In this document: one piece after another, positions 1-7,904 of the stretch
Numbering within the stretch: position 1 is the first letter of the stretch
Layout: each line of letters begins with the position of its first letter
Assembly: GCA_022566535.1 (NCBI GenBank)
Contig: JADFIR010000001.1
Span: forward strand, 62,001 to 126,000
Reading direction: 5' to 3'
From: Planctomycetota bacterium
GTDB taxonomy: Bacteria; Planctomycetota; Phycisphaerae; Phycisphaerales; SM1A02
Length of the DNA stretch: 64,000 nt
The notes under the pieces: generated by a model
Databases searched by the model: none
What the model saw: only the letters and a program-made list of their open reading frames with translations
Told to the model about the DNA's origin: nothing
Made by a program: the position numbers and the translations under genes

Positions 1-386
1 ACCCACTGATGAATGGCTCGATCGTCGGGACCATTCTCGATCTGACCGGTGACGATGCGACCGTCAGCGCCCTTGGTGGCTCTTCAATTTACACGGCTCG
101 TATTGATTTCGTTGACGAGCGTAGCTTGATGGTGGACCCCTTCTCTGCGAACGCCGGTGCCCCGTTCTTCAGCGGGCCGGTCGGGCCGGAAGATTTCGGG
201 CTCCCCACGCCGGAGGTAGCCAGCCAGGATGTGAACACCAACATCCAGATTTTTCTGCAGTTCGAGCTTAGTCCGGGTGACTCGGCGTCGTTCATCTCGA
301 TCTTTGAGATTGTGCCCAGTCCGGGCGGTTTGGCGGTTCTGGGGCTTGCCGGGTTGGCCGGTCGCCGACGCCGGCGTCGGGCCTGA
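1..386 (+). CDS. Surface/secreted protein with C-terminal sorting tail (5' end outside window)
   Basis: The reading frame is open back to the left edge of the window, so this is the 3' part of a gene; an ATG at 9 exists but the frame continues upstream of it. The visible ~125 residues are a Gly/Ser/Asp-rich, beta-type sequence. They end in a tripartite tail: a PSPGG turn, a hydrophobic stretch (LAVLGLAGLAG) and a run of arginines (RRRRRR) at the terminus. This resembles PEP-CTERM-like sorting signals, although the Pro-Glu-Pro box itself is absent. The gene at 930 has the same kind of tail. Known for the family: such tails are processed by an exosortase-like peptidase at the membrane. Inferred: an exported envelope or matrix protein of unknown function. 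Confidence 0.6.
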   Translation, partial: PLMNGSIVGTILDLTGDDATVSALGGSSIYTARIDFVDERSLMVDPFSANAGAPFFSGPVGPEDFGLPTPEVASQDVNTNIQIFLQFELSPGDSASFISIFEIVPSPGGLAVLGLAGLAGRRRRRRA

Positions 387-387
387 G

Positions 388-619
388 CCCTACCCGGCAT
401 GGGCGGCGAGCATGAACGGCCAGTCGGCCCGTGATCCGCTGTTTCAAGCCGGTCTCTCCGTTGCCAATCAGGACGTGGCCAACGCGGGCGGATTCTGTGG
501 TCGCTGCCATGTCCCGAATGCCTGCCTCAGCGCTGCTTCGGCTGAATCGGTTGCCCGACGGCTGCGTCGATGCGTTCGATCTGGCGGTGCCGCTGGCCAA
601 CTGGACGGGCAGGCCATAG
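388..619 (+). pseudogene. Decayed fragment of a multihaem cytochrome c-type protein
   Basis: Directly after the stop of the preceding gene, one plus-strand frame encodes a recognisable piece of a multihaem cytochrome family: PYPAWAASM, then SARDPLFQAGLSVANQD, then GFCGRCHVPNA with a CxxCH haem site at about 493-507. The expected continuation (a trypto-rich GR-S turn, then PTDGSAL-like and D-F/L-x-G-V-C-x-x-CH) is broken. A related stretch, LPDGCVDAFDL, resumes in another frame at about 550-585 and stops at 619. There is no start codon with a ribosome-binding site and the rest of the protein is missing. This is a frameshifted, truncated relic. The family call is from motif memory and moderately secure. 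Confidence 0.6.
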
Positions 620-782
620 GCCGCCATCATGAGCATGCATGGGGCCCAATCGCGGTGCACAGACAGAGGGACAAGCCGTACGGCACCCAAACAGGAGCCG
701 GGCCAGCCGCGAGCCGCCGAATGCTCGGATGAGATTCAGTCGCCCCGCGGCGCTGATTATTACCGAAATTTGATCAAAATGG

Positions 783-811
783 TTGCATTGAGGTACGGCC
801 CAGATTATAGT
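783..811 (+). promoter_or_regulatory. Sigma-70-like promoter for the 930 gene
   Basis: A -35-like TTGCAT at 783-788 and a -10-like TATAGT at 806-811 are separated by 17 bp in an AT-richer patch. This would start transcription near 818 and give a leader of about 110 nt before the ATG at 930. Confidence 0.55.
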
Positions 812-929
812 GCGAGTGGATAGTCGCCCCCCGGGAGGGGCGCGTCCGGGGTTTTGTCGCTTCGCTTGGGAGAGAGGCAGCCGTAGAAACAACTGGAGAG
901 AGGGTATCCATGTACGGGAGGAAAAGGAT

Positions 930-1709
930 ATGTCCCTCTTTCGCAGGCGTGTTCGGGTGCTGGCGGTTGCTGGCGTTCTCGTTGCAGCGACCTCGATAGA
1001 GTTCCAATCCGCCTATGCCGGGACCATCCCGGCGCTGCAGATGGATCTCGAGTATGACGGCGCGACCCCTTTCCTGTGGAATCCGAATCCGTCCGGTGTT
1101 GATATCGGTAACGGATTGTTCAACTTCGTCGGCAGCTTCACCGACATTTTCGGTTACCTCACAGTTGAATGGAATCTCATCGTTAGTCCCAGCACCACCT
1201 TCGGGACAGCGCTGATCACCGGTAATTACACCGTTGAGAATCACACGGATTCCACGCATGATTTTGTGGTCGGGGTGACCTTGCCGGTCGCTCCGGCACC
1301 GGGGGCGCAGCTCATGGGAGGCGCACTGACGATCGCCCTGCAGGCCAACGGTGACGGCGGCGCCATCATGTCGATTCCGGACGACCCCGGGAACCCCAAC
1401 GGCCCCGGTTCGCCCGTATGGCAGGCGCAGATCGACGGCGTTTCCGTGCAAGACCTGTTTCAGCACCAATTCGAGCTCTCGATCACCGGTGCGGGCGGGA
1501 TTGCCACGAGCGGCAACTTTGGTACTCCGATCCCCAGCGCTCCTGCTCCCGCGGTACTCGGCTCGATCGGCATCAAGACCGCGTTCTCTCTGACGTCGCT
1601 GGACCAGGCGTCGATGACCAGCAGTTTTCAGGTTACTCCGGCTCCGGGCGGGCTGGCACTGCTGGCGATTGGTTTGCTGACTGGCCGAGGTCGGCGACGA
1701 CGCAAGTAA
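930..1709 (+). CDS. Exported protein with sorting tail
   Basis: A 259-residue protein. The ATG at 930 is chosen because GGAGG lies just upstream (about 917-921) and a typical Sec signal peptide follows: MSLFRRR, a hydrophobic core (VLAVAGVLVAATS), then an Ala-x-Ala-like site near SAYAG. The mature part is Gly/Thr/Asn-rich and looks all-beta, with no enzyme motif. The C-terminus has the tail PAPGG, hydrophobic LALLAIGLL, then GRGRRRRK, matching the tail of the gene at 1-386. Inferred: an exported surface protein sorted by an exosortase-like system. Function unknown. A promoter is visible at 783-811 and a weak terminator hairpin at 1753-1770. Confidence 0.7.
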   Translation: MSLFRRRVRVLAVAGVLVAATSIEFQSAYAGTIPALQMDLEYDGATPFLWNPNPSGVDIGNGLFNFVGSFTDIFGYLTVEWNLIVSPSTTFGTALITGNYTVENHTDSTHDFVVGVTLPVAPAPGAQLMGGALTIALQANGDGGAIMSIPDDPGNPNGPGSPVWQAQIDGVSVQDLFQHQFELSITGAGGIATSGNFGTPIPSAPAPAVLGSIGIKTAFSLTSLDQASMTSSFQVTPAPGGLALLAIGLLTGRGRRRRK

Positions 1710-1752
1710 GCCGGGCCACCACAGCGCTCACACCACACGGCCGTTGCATCGT

Positions 1753-1776
1753 CTCGATCGCCTGATCGAGGCGCTT
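1753..1776 (+). terminator. Hairpin with short T run downstream of the sorting-tail gene
   Basis: CTCGATC (1753-1759) pairs with GATCGAG (1764-1770) around a GCCT loop, followed by GCGCTTTT. It lies 44 bp after the stop of the gene ending at 1709. The T run is short, so activity is uncertain. Confidence 0.4.
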
Positions 1777-1907
1777 TTCGTTAGCCCGGGCGACTTTGCG
1801 CGGGGCCGCAGCTCGCCGACACTGCCCCGCCACACGCACAACCACCGCCACGCCAACGCAATTGCGATACGGGCGGTTCGCCCAGGTATCGCATCTGATA
1901 GTCAGAC

Positions 1908-2894
1908 CTACCAGGCCCCAAGCTCGCCGGTGATGGGCTCCACAAGATCCTTCAGCGTCAGCAGCCCGACCGGCTGGGTGCTGGACTGGTCAACGGCGAT
2001 GGCCATGGACTGGCGCTGAGAGCGCATGGTTCGCAGCGCTTCACGAACTCGCATGGTCGGCTCAAGCGTCATAGGCATAGTCATCAGTTGCCGGGTCGAT
2101 TTACTCGGCTCGACGAGGGCATCGAGCAGGGAGAGGATCCCGACCGCTTGCCCCGCGGCGTCCACGACCGGGAAACGAGTAAAGTCGCGGCGGCGCATGA
2201 GTGCGCGCCTGGTGGGGTGGTCCGCATCAAGCGGCAGCGTCACCACATTCCTCCAAGGGATCATCTCCGTGGAAACGGTGCGGTCGCGCATGGCCAAAGC
2301 GCGGTCGGCCAAGGTTGTCTGTGACTCGCTGAGCACGCCGACGCCGACGCCTTCCTTGATGAGCTGGCTGATGCGCTGCCGGGCCGTCGGTTCCAACGCA
2401 GCGTCGCTGCCAATCACTCGGCTGACGAGTGTCCCGAAGATCTGCACGATCGGCACTAAGCCGATCCAGGTGAATAACCGTCGGCAGGCGACGAGAAACC
2501 CCGACCACGCGTATGACCATCGGTCGGTATGCGTGCGGAAGAGGTCCTTCGGCAACGTCTCGCCTAGCACAAATAGGATCGGAATAAGAATTGCAGCATT
2601 GAGCACCACGCTGAGCAGAGCGTTGAATCCGAGCTGATTCAGTATCGCGGCGACGCCGAAGGTGCCCAGGTAGTTGGCGATGTTGTTGCCTAGCAGGAGC
2701 GTCGTGAGTAAGCGGTTGGGATGCTCAAGCTCGGCGTGGAGGCGCATAGCGCTGCGGTCGCGACGGCCGGCGCGGACCAGAAGTCGCACGCGGTTGAGCG
2801 TGTAAAGGCCGGTTTCCAGGCCGGAGAACAGCGCGCTGAGTATCACGCCGAGGAGGCTCAGAACACCGTAGCCGACGATGACGGCCGAGGTCAT
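1908..2894 (-). CDS. CNNM/DUF21-CBS membrane protein (short form)
   Basis: 328 residues from ATG 2894, which overlaps the stop of the upstream gene by 4 bp (ATGA), so the two are translationally coupled. The N-terminal ~185 residues form a DUF21/CNNM transmembrane domain: FSGLETGLYTLNRVR near residues 20-35, LLGNNIANY, and GETLPKDLF near 110. A CBS-domain pair follows (about 195-315), including MIPWRNVV and TRFPVVDAAG. Unlike its neighbour it stops right after the CBS pair and lacks the CorC/HlyC C-terminal domain. Known for the family: CNNM/CorC proteins are implicated in Mg2+ or cobalt export, with CBS domains sensing nucleotides. Substrate here not determinable. Confidence 0.85.
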   Translation of the reverse strand: MTSAVIVGYGVLSLLGVILSALFSGLETGLYTLNRVRLLVRAGRRDRSAMRLHAELEHPNRLLTTLLLGNNIANYLGTFGVAAILNQLGFNALLSVVLNAAILIPILFVLGETLPKDLFRTHTDRWSYAWSGFLVACRRLFTWIGLVPIVQIFGTLVSRVIGSDAALEPTARQRISQLIKEGVGVGVLSESQTTLADRALAMRDRTVSTEMIPWRNVVTLPLDADHPTRRALMRRRDFTRFPVVDAAGQAVGILSLLDALVEPSKSTRQLMTMPMTLEPTMRVREALRTMRSQRQSMAIAVDQSSTQPVGLLTLKDLVEPITGELGAW

Positions 2895-4174
2895 GTCGCC
2901 TGCGCTCCCGGCGGCTGCTCGTCGAGGAGCGTGACGATGGCGGTGACCACGCGGGCGTGATCCACCTGCTCCACCTCGAGGCGCACGTTGCCAAGCTGTA
3001 GGATATCGCCGACGTCCGGCGGGCGACCCAGATGCGCCGTGATCAGGCCGCTGAGCGTCGCCACCCGAGGTGAGATGAGCCGCTGGCCGAACGCGGCCGC
3101 CCATTCGTGTACGCTGAGGTCACCGCCGACACGCCACCGGTTTCGTCCGATCACCTGTGGCTGAGCCTGCGTCTCTTCGCCGCCCGCGCTGATATCGCCG
3201 ACAAGCTCCTCCACGACGTCTTCGATGGCGACTATCCCGGCTGTGCCACCGAACTCATCGACCACCATCGCCAGTGGTGTCTGGGTGCTTCGGAAATGGT
3301 TGAGAAGCTGGTCGAGACTCGCCATCTCCGGCACGAACCTGACCGGCTCGACCCGGTCACGGATTGATGCCGTTTGGGCCTGTCGATCAAGCAGGTAGCT
3401 CTTGACGTGGAGCAGGCCGATGATGTTATCGAGGTCGCCGTCATACACCGGCAACCTGGTCAGCCTCGTCTGCCGAACCAGTTTGAGCACATTCTCGCGC
3501 GTCCCGGTCACGGGGATCGCAGCGATGCGCACCCGCGGCGTCATCACGTGGCGCACTTTCATTCGCCCGAGATTGAGTACGTCCTGGAGGAGGCGCTGCT
3601 CCTCTGCATCGATGACTCCGGTGTGCCCTGAGAGTTCCAGCAGCGCCGCCAACTCGTCGTGATCCAAACGGGGCGGGGCTTCGGGGGGAGCGGTCAGGCG
3701 ACTGAGCGGCGTCACGACAAGTTTGTCCAGCCCCCTCCGCAGCGGGCCGATCAGCTGGTGCAACGCCAGCAGCGGAGGCGCGACCAGCGCGCCGAAAGTG
3801 GCGCGCCGCGCGTTCGCGACCAGTTTCGGCATCACTTCGCCCAGCAGGACGATCGAAACCAGGAAGAGCCCGGCCAGCGCGAATCTGCCCCACACGCCGA
3901 CCTCAGAGTTCATTACCAGCACGGAGCTGATCACAAAGTAAAGGACGTTGACGGTCATATTCCCCAAAAGGACCGTGATCAACAGCAGGCGTGGATTGGC
4001 CAGCAGTGCTTGTACCGCACGGGCGCCGAACGATTCGCGGCGCCGCAGCGCCATCCGCTCGGTTTCCGTCAGGGCGAACAGTGCCGTTTCCGAGCCGGAG
4101 AAGAAACCGCTCAGCAGCAGCAGGACGGGTAGAAGTATCAGCATCGGGATGTCGATGGCCGACCAACCGAGCAT
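2891..4174 (-). CDS. CNNM/CorC-HlyC family membrane protein (full length)
   Basis: 427 residues from ATG 4174. A GGGGA ribosome-binding site lies 4-9 nt upstream, and the protein then begins directly with a membrane segment; the longer open frame to 4336 is not needed. Domains: DUF21 membrane domain (~1-190, with GFFSGSETALFALTETE and GEVMPKLVA), a CBS pair (~205-325, with VMTPRVRIAAIP and TRLPVYDGD, then VVDEFGGTAGIVAIEDVVEE), and a C-terminal CorC/HlyC domain (~345-420). This is the standard architecture of bacterial CorC-type Mg2+ exporters, also long labelled hemolysin C-like. It is coupled to the shorter paralogue downstream, so the two may act as a heteromer. Confidence 0.88.
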   Translation of the reverse strand: MLGWSAIDIPMLILLPVLLLLSGFFSGSETALFALTETERMALRRRESFGARAVQALLANPRLLLITVLLGNMTVNVLYFVISSVLVMNSEVGVWGRFALAGLFLVSIVLLGEVMPKLVANARRATFGALVAPPLLALHQLIGPLRRGLDKLVVTPLSRLTAPPEAPPRLDHDELAALLELSGHTGVIDAEEQRLLQDVLNLGRMKVRHVMTPRVRIAAIPVTGTRENVLKLVRQTRLTRLPVYDGDLDNIIGLLHVKSYLLDRQAQTASIRDRVEPVRFVPEMASLDQLLNHFRSTQTPLAMVVDEFGGTAGIVAIEDVVEELVGDISAGGEETQAQPQVIGRNRWRVGGDLSVHEWAAAFGQRLISPRVATLSGLITAHLGRPPDVGDILQLGNVRLEVEQVDHARVVTAIVTLLDEQPPGAQAT

Positions 4175-4305
4175 GCGATCCCCTTCGGCTCCGCCGGTGC
4201 TGGGCGCAGGCAATAATGCCGTGCGAGGCTCCGGATATGGATGATAGACCAACTCGCCAAGACGCTCGCCGAAAGAAAAAGGGGGGTCGGGAGTCGTTTC
4301 GGTGC

Positions 4306-4338
4306 GAGGCGCCAAGGCACTAAGGCACCGAGGCATAG
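4306..4338. repeat. Short tandem repeat of an AAGGCAcc-type octamer
   Basis: Four imperfect repeats of roughly GAGGC/AAGGC-GCC/ACT/ACC/AT in tandem, in the short gap between two minus-strand genes. The same kind of array recurs at 57041-57070 and 61201-61235, always between genes. Confidence 0.5.
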
Positions 4339-4349
4339 GCGGGAGTGGG

Positions 4350-5084
4350 CTATTCCCGGCCGTGGGGCGATCTCAACGTTTGCACGCGAGCCTGCAACCT
4401 CAAGGCGAAGCCCGCCAGTGATTCGCCCCGCTGGTATCGCAGCGGCGGGCCGTAGCGGACGGTGATCTGACCGGGTCGAGGGATAATCGCCCCGCAGGGC
4501 AGAATGCGTCTTCCGCCCATGACGTGGATCGGGATGACCGAGCGCCGAGTGAATCGAGCCAGGGCTCCGACGCCGGCCTTGAACGGCGCCATTTCGCCCG
4601 TACGGCTCCGTGTGCCTTCCGGGTACAGCAGCAGGTTCCAGCCATTGCGAATCAGCTGCGCCGCGGTGCGGACTGATCGCAACGGTGGGCCGTGTCGATC
4701 AAATGCAAAGGCGTGGAATCCTGCGGCAACAACCAGTTGAATACACTCTCGTTTCAGCGATGGCATACTGCCGTTACCCGCCCGGCCGAACACGTCCAAA
4801 GCGGCCGCGACCGCGGTCCGCTCGCGCACCGGGCGGGGAAGGGTCCCAAGAATCGCAGCGGTGTCGGCGTGGCTCTGGTGGTTGGCGGCTAGGATCAGCG
4901 GTGGTTCGACATCCTGGAAATGGTGTAGACCCTCAGCGTGCCAACCGAAGCTTCGCGCCGCCCGCAGCGCACCGATCGACCCAAGAATGACGGACCGGGT
5001 CACGATCACCGCGGGGCTTCGAAAGCGACGCTCGATCTCGCACGCGGTGGGTGCCCGGCATTCGGTGAGGCTCGGTTTGGTCAT
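4350..5084 (-). CDS. 1-acyl-sn-glycerol-3-phosphate acyltransferase (PlsC family)
   Basis: 244 residues from ATG 5084, overlapping the stop of the aminotransferase gene upstream by 4 bp. The acyltransferase motif I, N-H-Q-S-H-A-D (HX4D: His69, Asp74), and motif III, PEGTRSR (Glu156-Arg159), are both present, with the spacing usual for PlsC-like enzymes. Motif IV-like VIPIHVMG follows. Known for the family: transfer of an acyl chain to lysophosphatidic acid or a related lipid at the inner membrane. Being coupled to a sugar/amino-sugar aminotransferase, it might acylate a specialised lipid rather than serve bulk phospholipid synthesis; that is inference. Confidence 0.82.
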   Translation of the reverse strand: MTKPSLTECRAPTACEIERRFRSPAVIVTRSVILGSIGALRAARSFGWHAEGLHHFQDVEPPLILAANHQSHADTAAILGTLPRPVRERTAVAAALDVFGRAGNGSMPSLKRECIQLVVAAGFHAFAFDRHGPPLRSVRTAAQLIRNGWNLLLYPEGTRSRTGEMAPFKAGVGALARFTRRSVIPIHVMGGRRILPCGAIIPRPGQITVRYGPPLRYQRGESLAGFALRLQARVQTLRSPHGRE

Positions 5085-6352
5085 ATTGCGGCTCGTGGCA
5101 GTTCGTCTGCGTGGCCCAGGGTCTTCTCGAATGCCAACGCGTATTGATCAAGCAGCGATCGGTCGGCCCTGGGAAAGCACGGTAGTTTTAGCAGCGACCC
5201 GTTGCCCGCTTCAGTGCGAGGCAGGGCCTGGGGATCATACATCGGCAAGGGGCGCTGCGGGCTCGGGGTCAGCCGGGCGAGCTTCGCCCAATGCCCTTCC
5301 GTAAACAACGGTTGCTGGTGCAACAGCGGGTATCGCGGTCGATCCACGTGGGCGCCTTCAGCCCGAAGCGCTCGGACCAGGTCCGCAATCGGCAGACCCG
5401 TGGCCCGTTCGTCATATCGAACGTGGAACTCGAAATAGACGCGTTGCACGTCAGGCTGGGCGCGAAACGTCTGAAGGCCCAAGGATTCCAGTTTCTCGGA
5501 AAGATAGAGGATGTTCTCGTTGCGCTGACGGTTGCGCTTGGCAAGATGGCGCAACTGGACGCGCGCGACCGCGGCGTTCATCGGCGACATGCGAAGCTTC
5601 AATCCGAAGCCGGTCGCGGCAAAGCGACGGTTCGGCGACGGTAGATCGAGCAGCCGCTCGTAATGGCCCAGCCGCAGCGCCCTCTCCCACAGCTCAGCGT
5701 CGCTCGTGACGAGCATGCCGCCTTCGCCGGCCGGACACAGCTTGTTGGTCTGCATGCTGAAGACCGCCGCGTCGCCAAGCGTTCCGATCGGCCGGCCGTG
5801 ATAGCTTGCCCCGTGTGCGTGGGAGGCATCCTCCAACACTCGAAGGTTGTGCCGGCGAGCGATGGCGAGCAACTCATCCATGCGCGACGGCATGCCGAAC
5901 AGGTGCACGACGATGATCGCCCTCGTGCGATCGGTGATCTTGTTCTCGACGTCGCCGGGATCGAGGCCGAGACATTGCTCCTCGGTTTCGGCAAAGACGG
6001 GGATGCCGCCGCAATGCAACACCGGCGTGACGGACGCCCAGTAGGTTGCGGACGGGACGATCACCTCATCGCCCGGCTCGAGACCGAAGGCGTGCAGGGC
6101 GGCGAGGATCGCGGACGTTCCGTTGCAGTGAGCCAGGGCATGGGTCACCCCGAGCCATCGCCGATAGTCCGCTTCCAGGGCCGCGACCTCTTCGTGGATC
6201 GACAATTGCCCGCAGCGCAGGACGGCCAACACCGCCGCTTCATCTTCGTCGGTGATGATCGGCCAGCGGTTGGCCTGGGCCTGGTCGAGCTCGACGGCCG
6301 GCGACCCGCCCAGGATGGCCGGCTTCTGCTGCGCTGTGGTCACGCTGGGCAT
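5081..6352 (-). CDS. DegT/DnrJ/EryC1/StrS-family PLP aminotransferase
   Basis: 423 residues from ATG 6352, with GGAG about 9 nt upstream. Fold-type I landmarks: HCNGTSAILAAL (cofactor phosphate loop, ~75-86), PSATYWAS (~100-107), EDASHAHGA with Asp175 (pyridine-nitrogen contact), and SMQTNKLCPAGEGGM with Lys204 as the Schiff-base lysine. The run GGMLVTSD after the lysine is typical of the sugar aminotransferase family. Known role: PLP-dependent amination of NDP-keto sugars, or related reactions, in envelope glycans and antibiotics. No sugar-specific dehydratase lies next to it, so the substrate is open. It ends overlapping the PlsC-like gene. Confidence 0.85.
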   Translation of the reverse strand: MPSVTTAQQKPAILGGSPAVELDQAQANRWPIITDEDEAAVLAVLRCGQLSIHEEVAALEADYRRWLGVTHALAHCNGTSAILAALHAFGLEPGDEVIVPSATYWASVTPVLHCGGIPVFAETEEQCLGLDPGDVENKITDRTRAIIVVHLFGMPSRMDELLAIARRHNLRVLEDASHAHGASYHGRPIGTLGDAAVFSMQTNKLCPAGEGGMLVTSDAELWERALRLGHYERLLDLPSPNRRFAATGFGLKLRMSPMNAAVARVQLRHLAKRNRQRNENILYLSEKLESLGLQTFRAQPDVQRVYFEFHVRYDERATGLPIADLVRALRAEGAHVDRPRYPLLHQQPLFTEGHWAKLARLTPSPQRPLPMYDPQALPRTEAGNGSLLKLPCFPRADRSLLDQYALAFEKTLGHADELPRAAI

Positions 6353-6464
6353 GGCTGGCTCCGGGGCGGGACTCTGCTGGCTGATTCGAGCTCAGATGAT
6401 AAGGACAGATGCCCTGTTCGTCGATGTGCTTCCACATGCGGCTGCGCATCGCAATTGGAGCACC

Positions 6465-6750
6465 TTAGAAGATGGCGCCGAGGATGATCCACAGCCAGGC
6501 CGGCCCCCACCCGAAGGCCAGGGCGAGGATCGGCCCCACGATCGGCCCAGCCCCGGCGATCGAAGCAAAATGGTGGGCGAACACCACCTGCGTCGGCGTC
6601 TTGACGTACTCCTTGCCGTCGGCGAACCGCTGCGACGGTGGAGGGTTGTCGTCGTTCTGACCGAAGACCTTCGCGATCCAAAATGGGTACGTCCGGCCTG
6701 CCACGAGCAGCAGAAACGCCCCCCACCGCGACGATGAGCAGAATGTTCAT
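6465..6750 (-). pseudogene. cstA: Broken N-terminal relic of carbon starvation protein CstA
   Basis: Reading leftward from ATG 6750 gives MNILLIVAVGG and then leaves the frame inside a six-G run. Dropping one G restores a continuous CstA-like N-terminus: FLLLVAGRTYPFWIAKVFG, then DGKEYVKT, then FAHHFASIAGAGPIVGPILA and FGWGPAWLWIILGAIF, the signature membrane region of the peptide/pyruvate transporter CstA. The frame then stops (TAA at 6465-6467) after roughly 95 residues, where normal CstA proteins continue for several hundred. So there are two lesions: a one-base frameshift and a loss of most of the gene. The first could be an assembly error; the truncation cannot be fixed by one base. Confidence 0.75.
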
Positions 6751-6800
6751 GACCGGCCCCGCCGAGTTTAGCCGTCGCCCGGAGCGCGACGCGGGACGTT

Positions 6801-7865
6801 CTATTCAAACAGAGAGGCACAGGGTTCGTGGCGGGCCTCCGCGCCGTCGTGGACGCTAAATGAGCTGCCCTTGCGCATCGCGGCGCTGCCGTAGGCCCCG
6901 TCCTTGCGCAGGGCGTACATGATCACGTTGAAGTTCGGCTCCCCGCGATCATTGAGCAGATCATGGCGCTTGGTGTGATCGGCGATCCACTTGAGCACCC
7001 GCAGGCACGCTTCGGTGGGGTCGTCGCCGTCGGCCATATGCTGGACGGCCTGGAACGCGCCGCAGGATTGGATGACCGCCTCGCCGCGCCCGGTGGCCCC
7101 GGCTGACCCGACCTCATTGTCCACGAACATCCCGGCCCCGATGATCGGTGAATCACCGACCCGCCCGGGAAGCTTGTAGCTCAGCCCGCTGGTCGAGGTG
7201 CACGCGCCGAGATCTCCGTTTGCGTCCACGGCCGAGCAGTGAATGGTGCCCTGGGTGAAGGGGATATGTGGCGGTGGGCCACCGCCGCCACTGTGTGCGG
7301 GTTTCGTATCCACCTGTTGCTCTTGGTTGAGCCAATCGTCATGAGGGTTGAGCTGTTGCTTCCAGCGCAGCCAGGCTTCGCGGGCCTGGTCGGTGAGCAG
7401 ATTCTGCGGCTTGAAGCCGATGGCCTTGGCAAAGGCCAGGGCGCCCTCGCCCACCAGCAGGACGTGATCGGTCCGCCGCAGCACTTCCAGGGCGACCTGG
7501 GCCGGGTTGCGGATACTTTGCAGGGCTGCCACCGCCCCGGCCTTATGAGTCCGGCCGTGCATCACCGAGGCGTCAAGCTCCACGACGCCTTGCTCGTTGG
7601 GAAGTCCACCGTAGCCGACGGACATGTCGTTGGGATCGTCTTCGACCAGCGTGATCCCCGCCACGATCGCTTCGAGCGGATCGGCGCCGCCGCGCAGCAG
7701 CTCCATCGTTCGCTTGACCGCCGGCGTCCCGTTGCGGGAGCTGATGGCCAGCGGTCGGCTTGGGCCGGGCTGCGACGCTCTGGATGATGCCGATGACATG
7801 GCCGAGAGAAACGGGACCGAGGCCGCCGAGGCGGCGAGGAACGTTCGTCGGTTCAGGGTGTCCAT
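6801..7865 (-). CDS. Exported N4-(beta-N-acetylglucosaminyl)-L-asparaginase / asparaginase 2 family
   Basis: 354 residues. A twin-arginine signal is visible (NRRTFLAASAASVPFL at residues 5-20), so it is probably exported folded by Tat. The sequence follows the N-terminal nucleophile hydrolase family: GGADPLEAIVAGI, DPNDMSVGYGGLPNEQG, DASVMHG, and the autoprocessing site GTIHCSAVD with Thr207 as the expected nucleophile. GACTSTSGLSYKLPGR and GDSPIIGAG follow. Known for the family: cleavage of the Asn-GlcNAc bond of glycoasparagine, or isoaspartyl/asparaginase activity. Inferred role: periplasmic glycoprotein or peptide breakdown. The start has a -10-like hexamer 6 nt ahead instead of a ribosome-binding site. 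Confidence 0.85.
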   Translation of the reverse strand: MDTLNRRTFLAASAASVPFLSAMSSASSRASQPGPSRPLAISSRNGTPAVKRTMELLRGGADPLEAIVAGITLVEDDPNDMSVGYGGLPNEQGVVELDASVMHGRTHKAGAVAALQSIRNPAQVALEVLRRTDHVLLVGEGALAFAKAIGFKPQNLLTDQAREAWLRWKQQLNPHDDWLNQEQQVDTKPAHSGGGGPPPHIPFTQGTIHCSAVDANGDLGACTSTSGLSYKLPGRVGDSPIIGAGMFVDNEVGSAGATGRGEAVIQSCGAFQAVQHMADGDDPTEACLRVLKWIADHTKRHDLLNDRGEPNFNVIMYALRKDGAYGSAAMRKGSSFSVHDGAEARHEPCASLFE

Positions 7866-7904
7866 GGTAATAGCGTAGTCGCTTTGGCCCCAGAGCTCCG
7901 AGTC

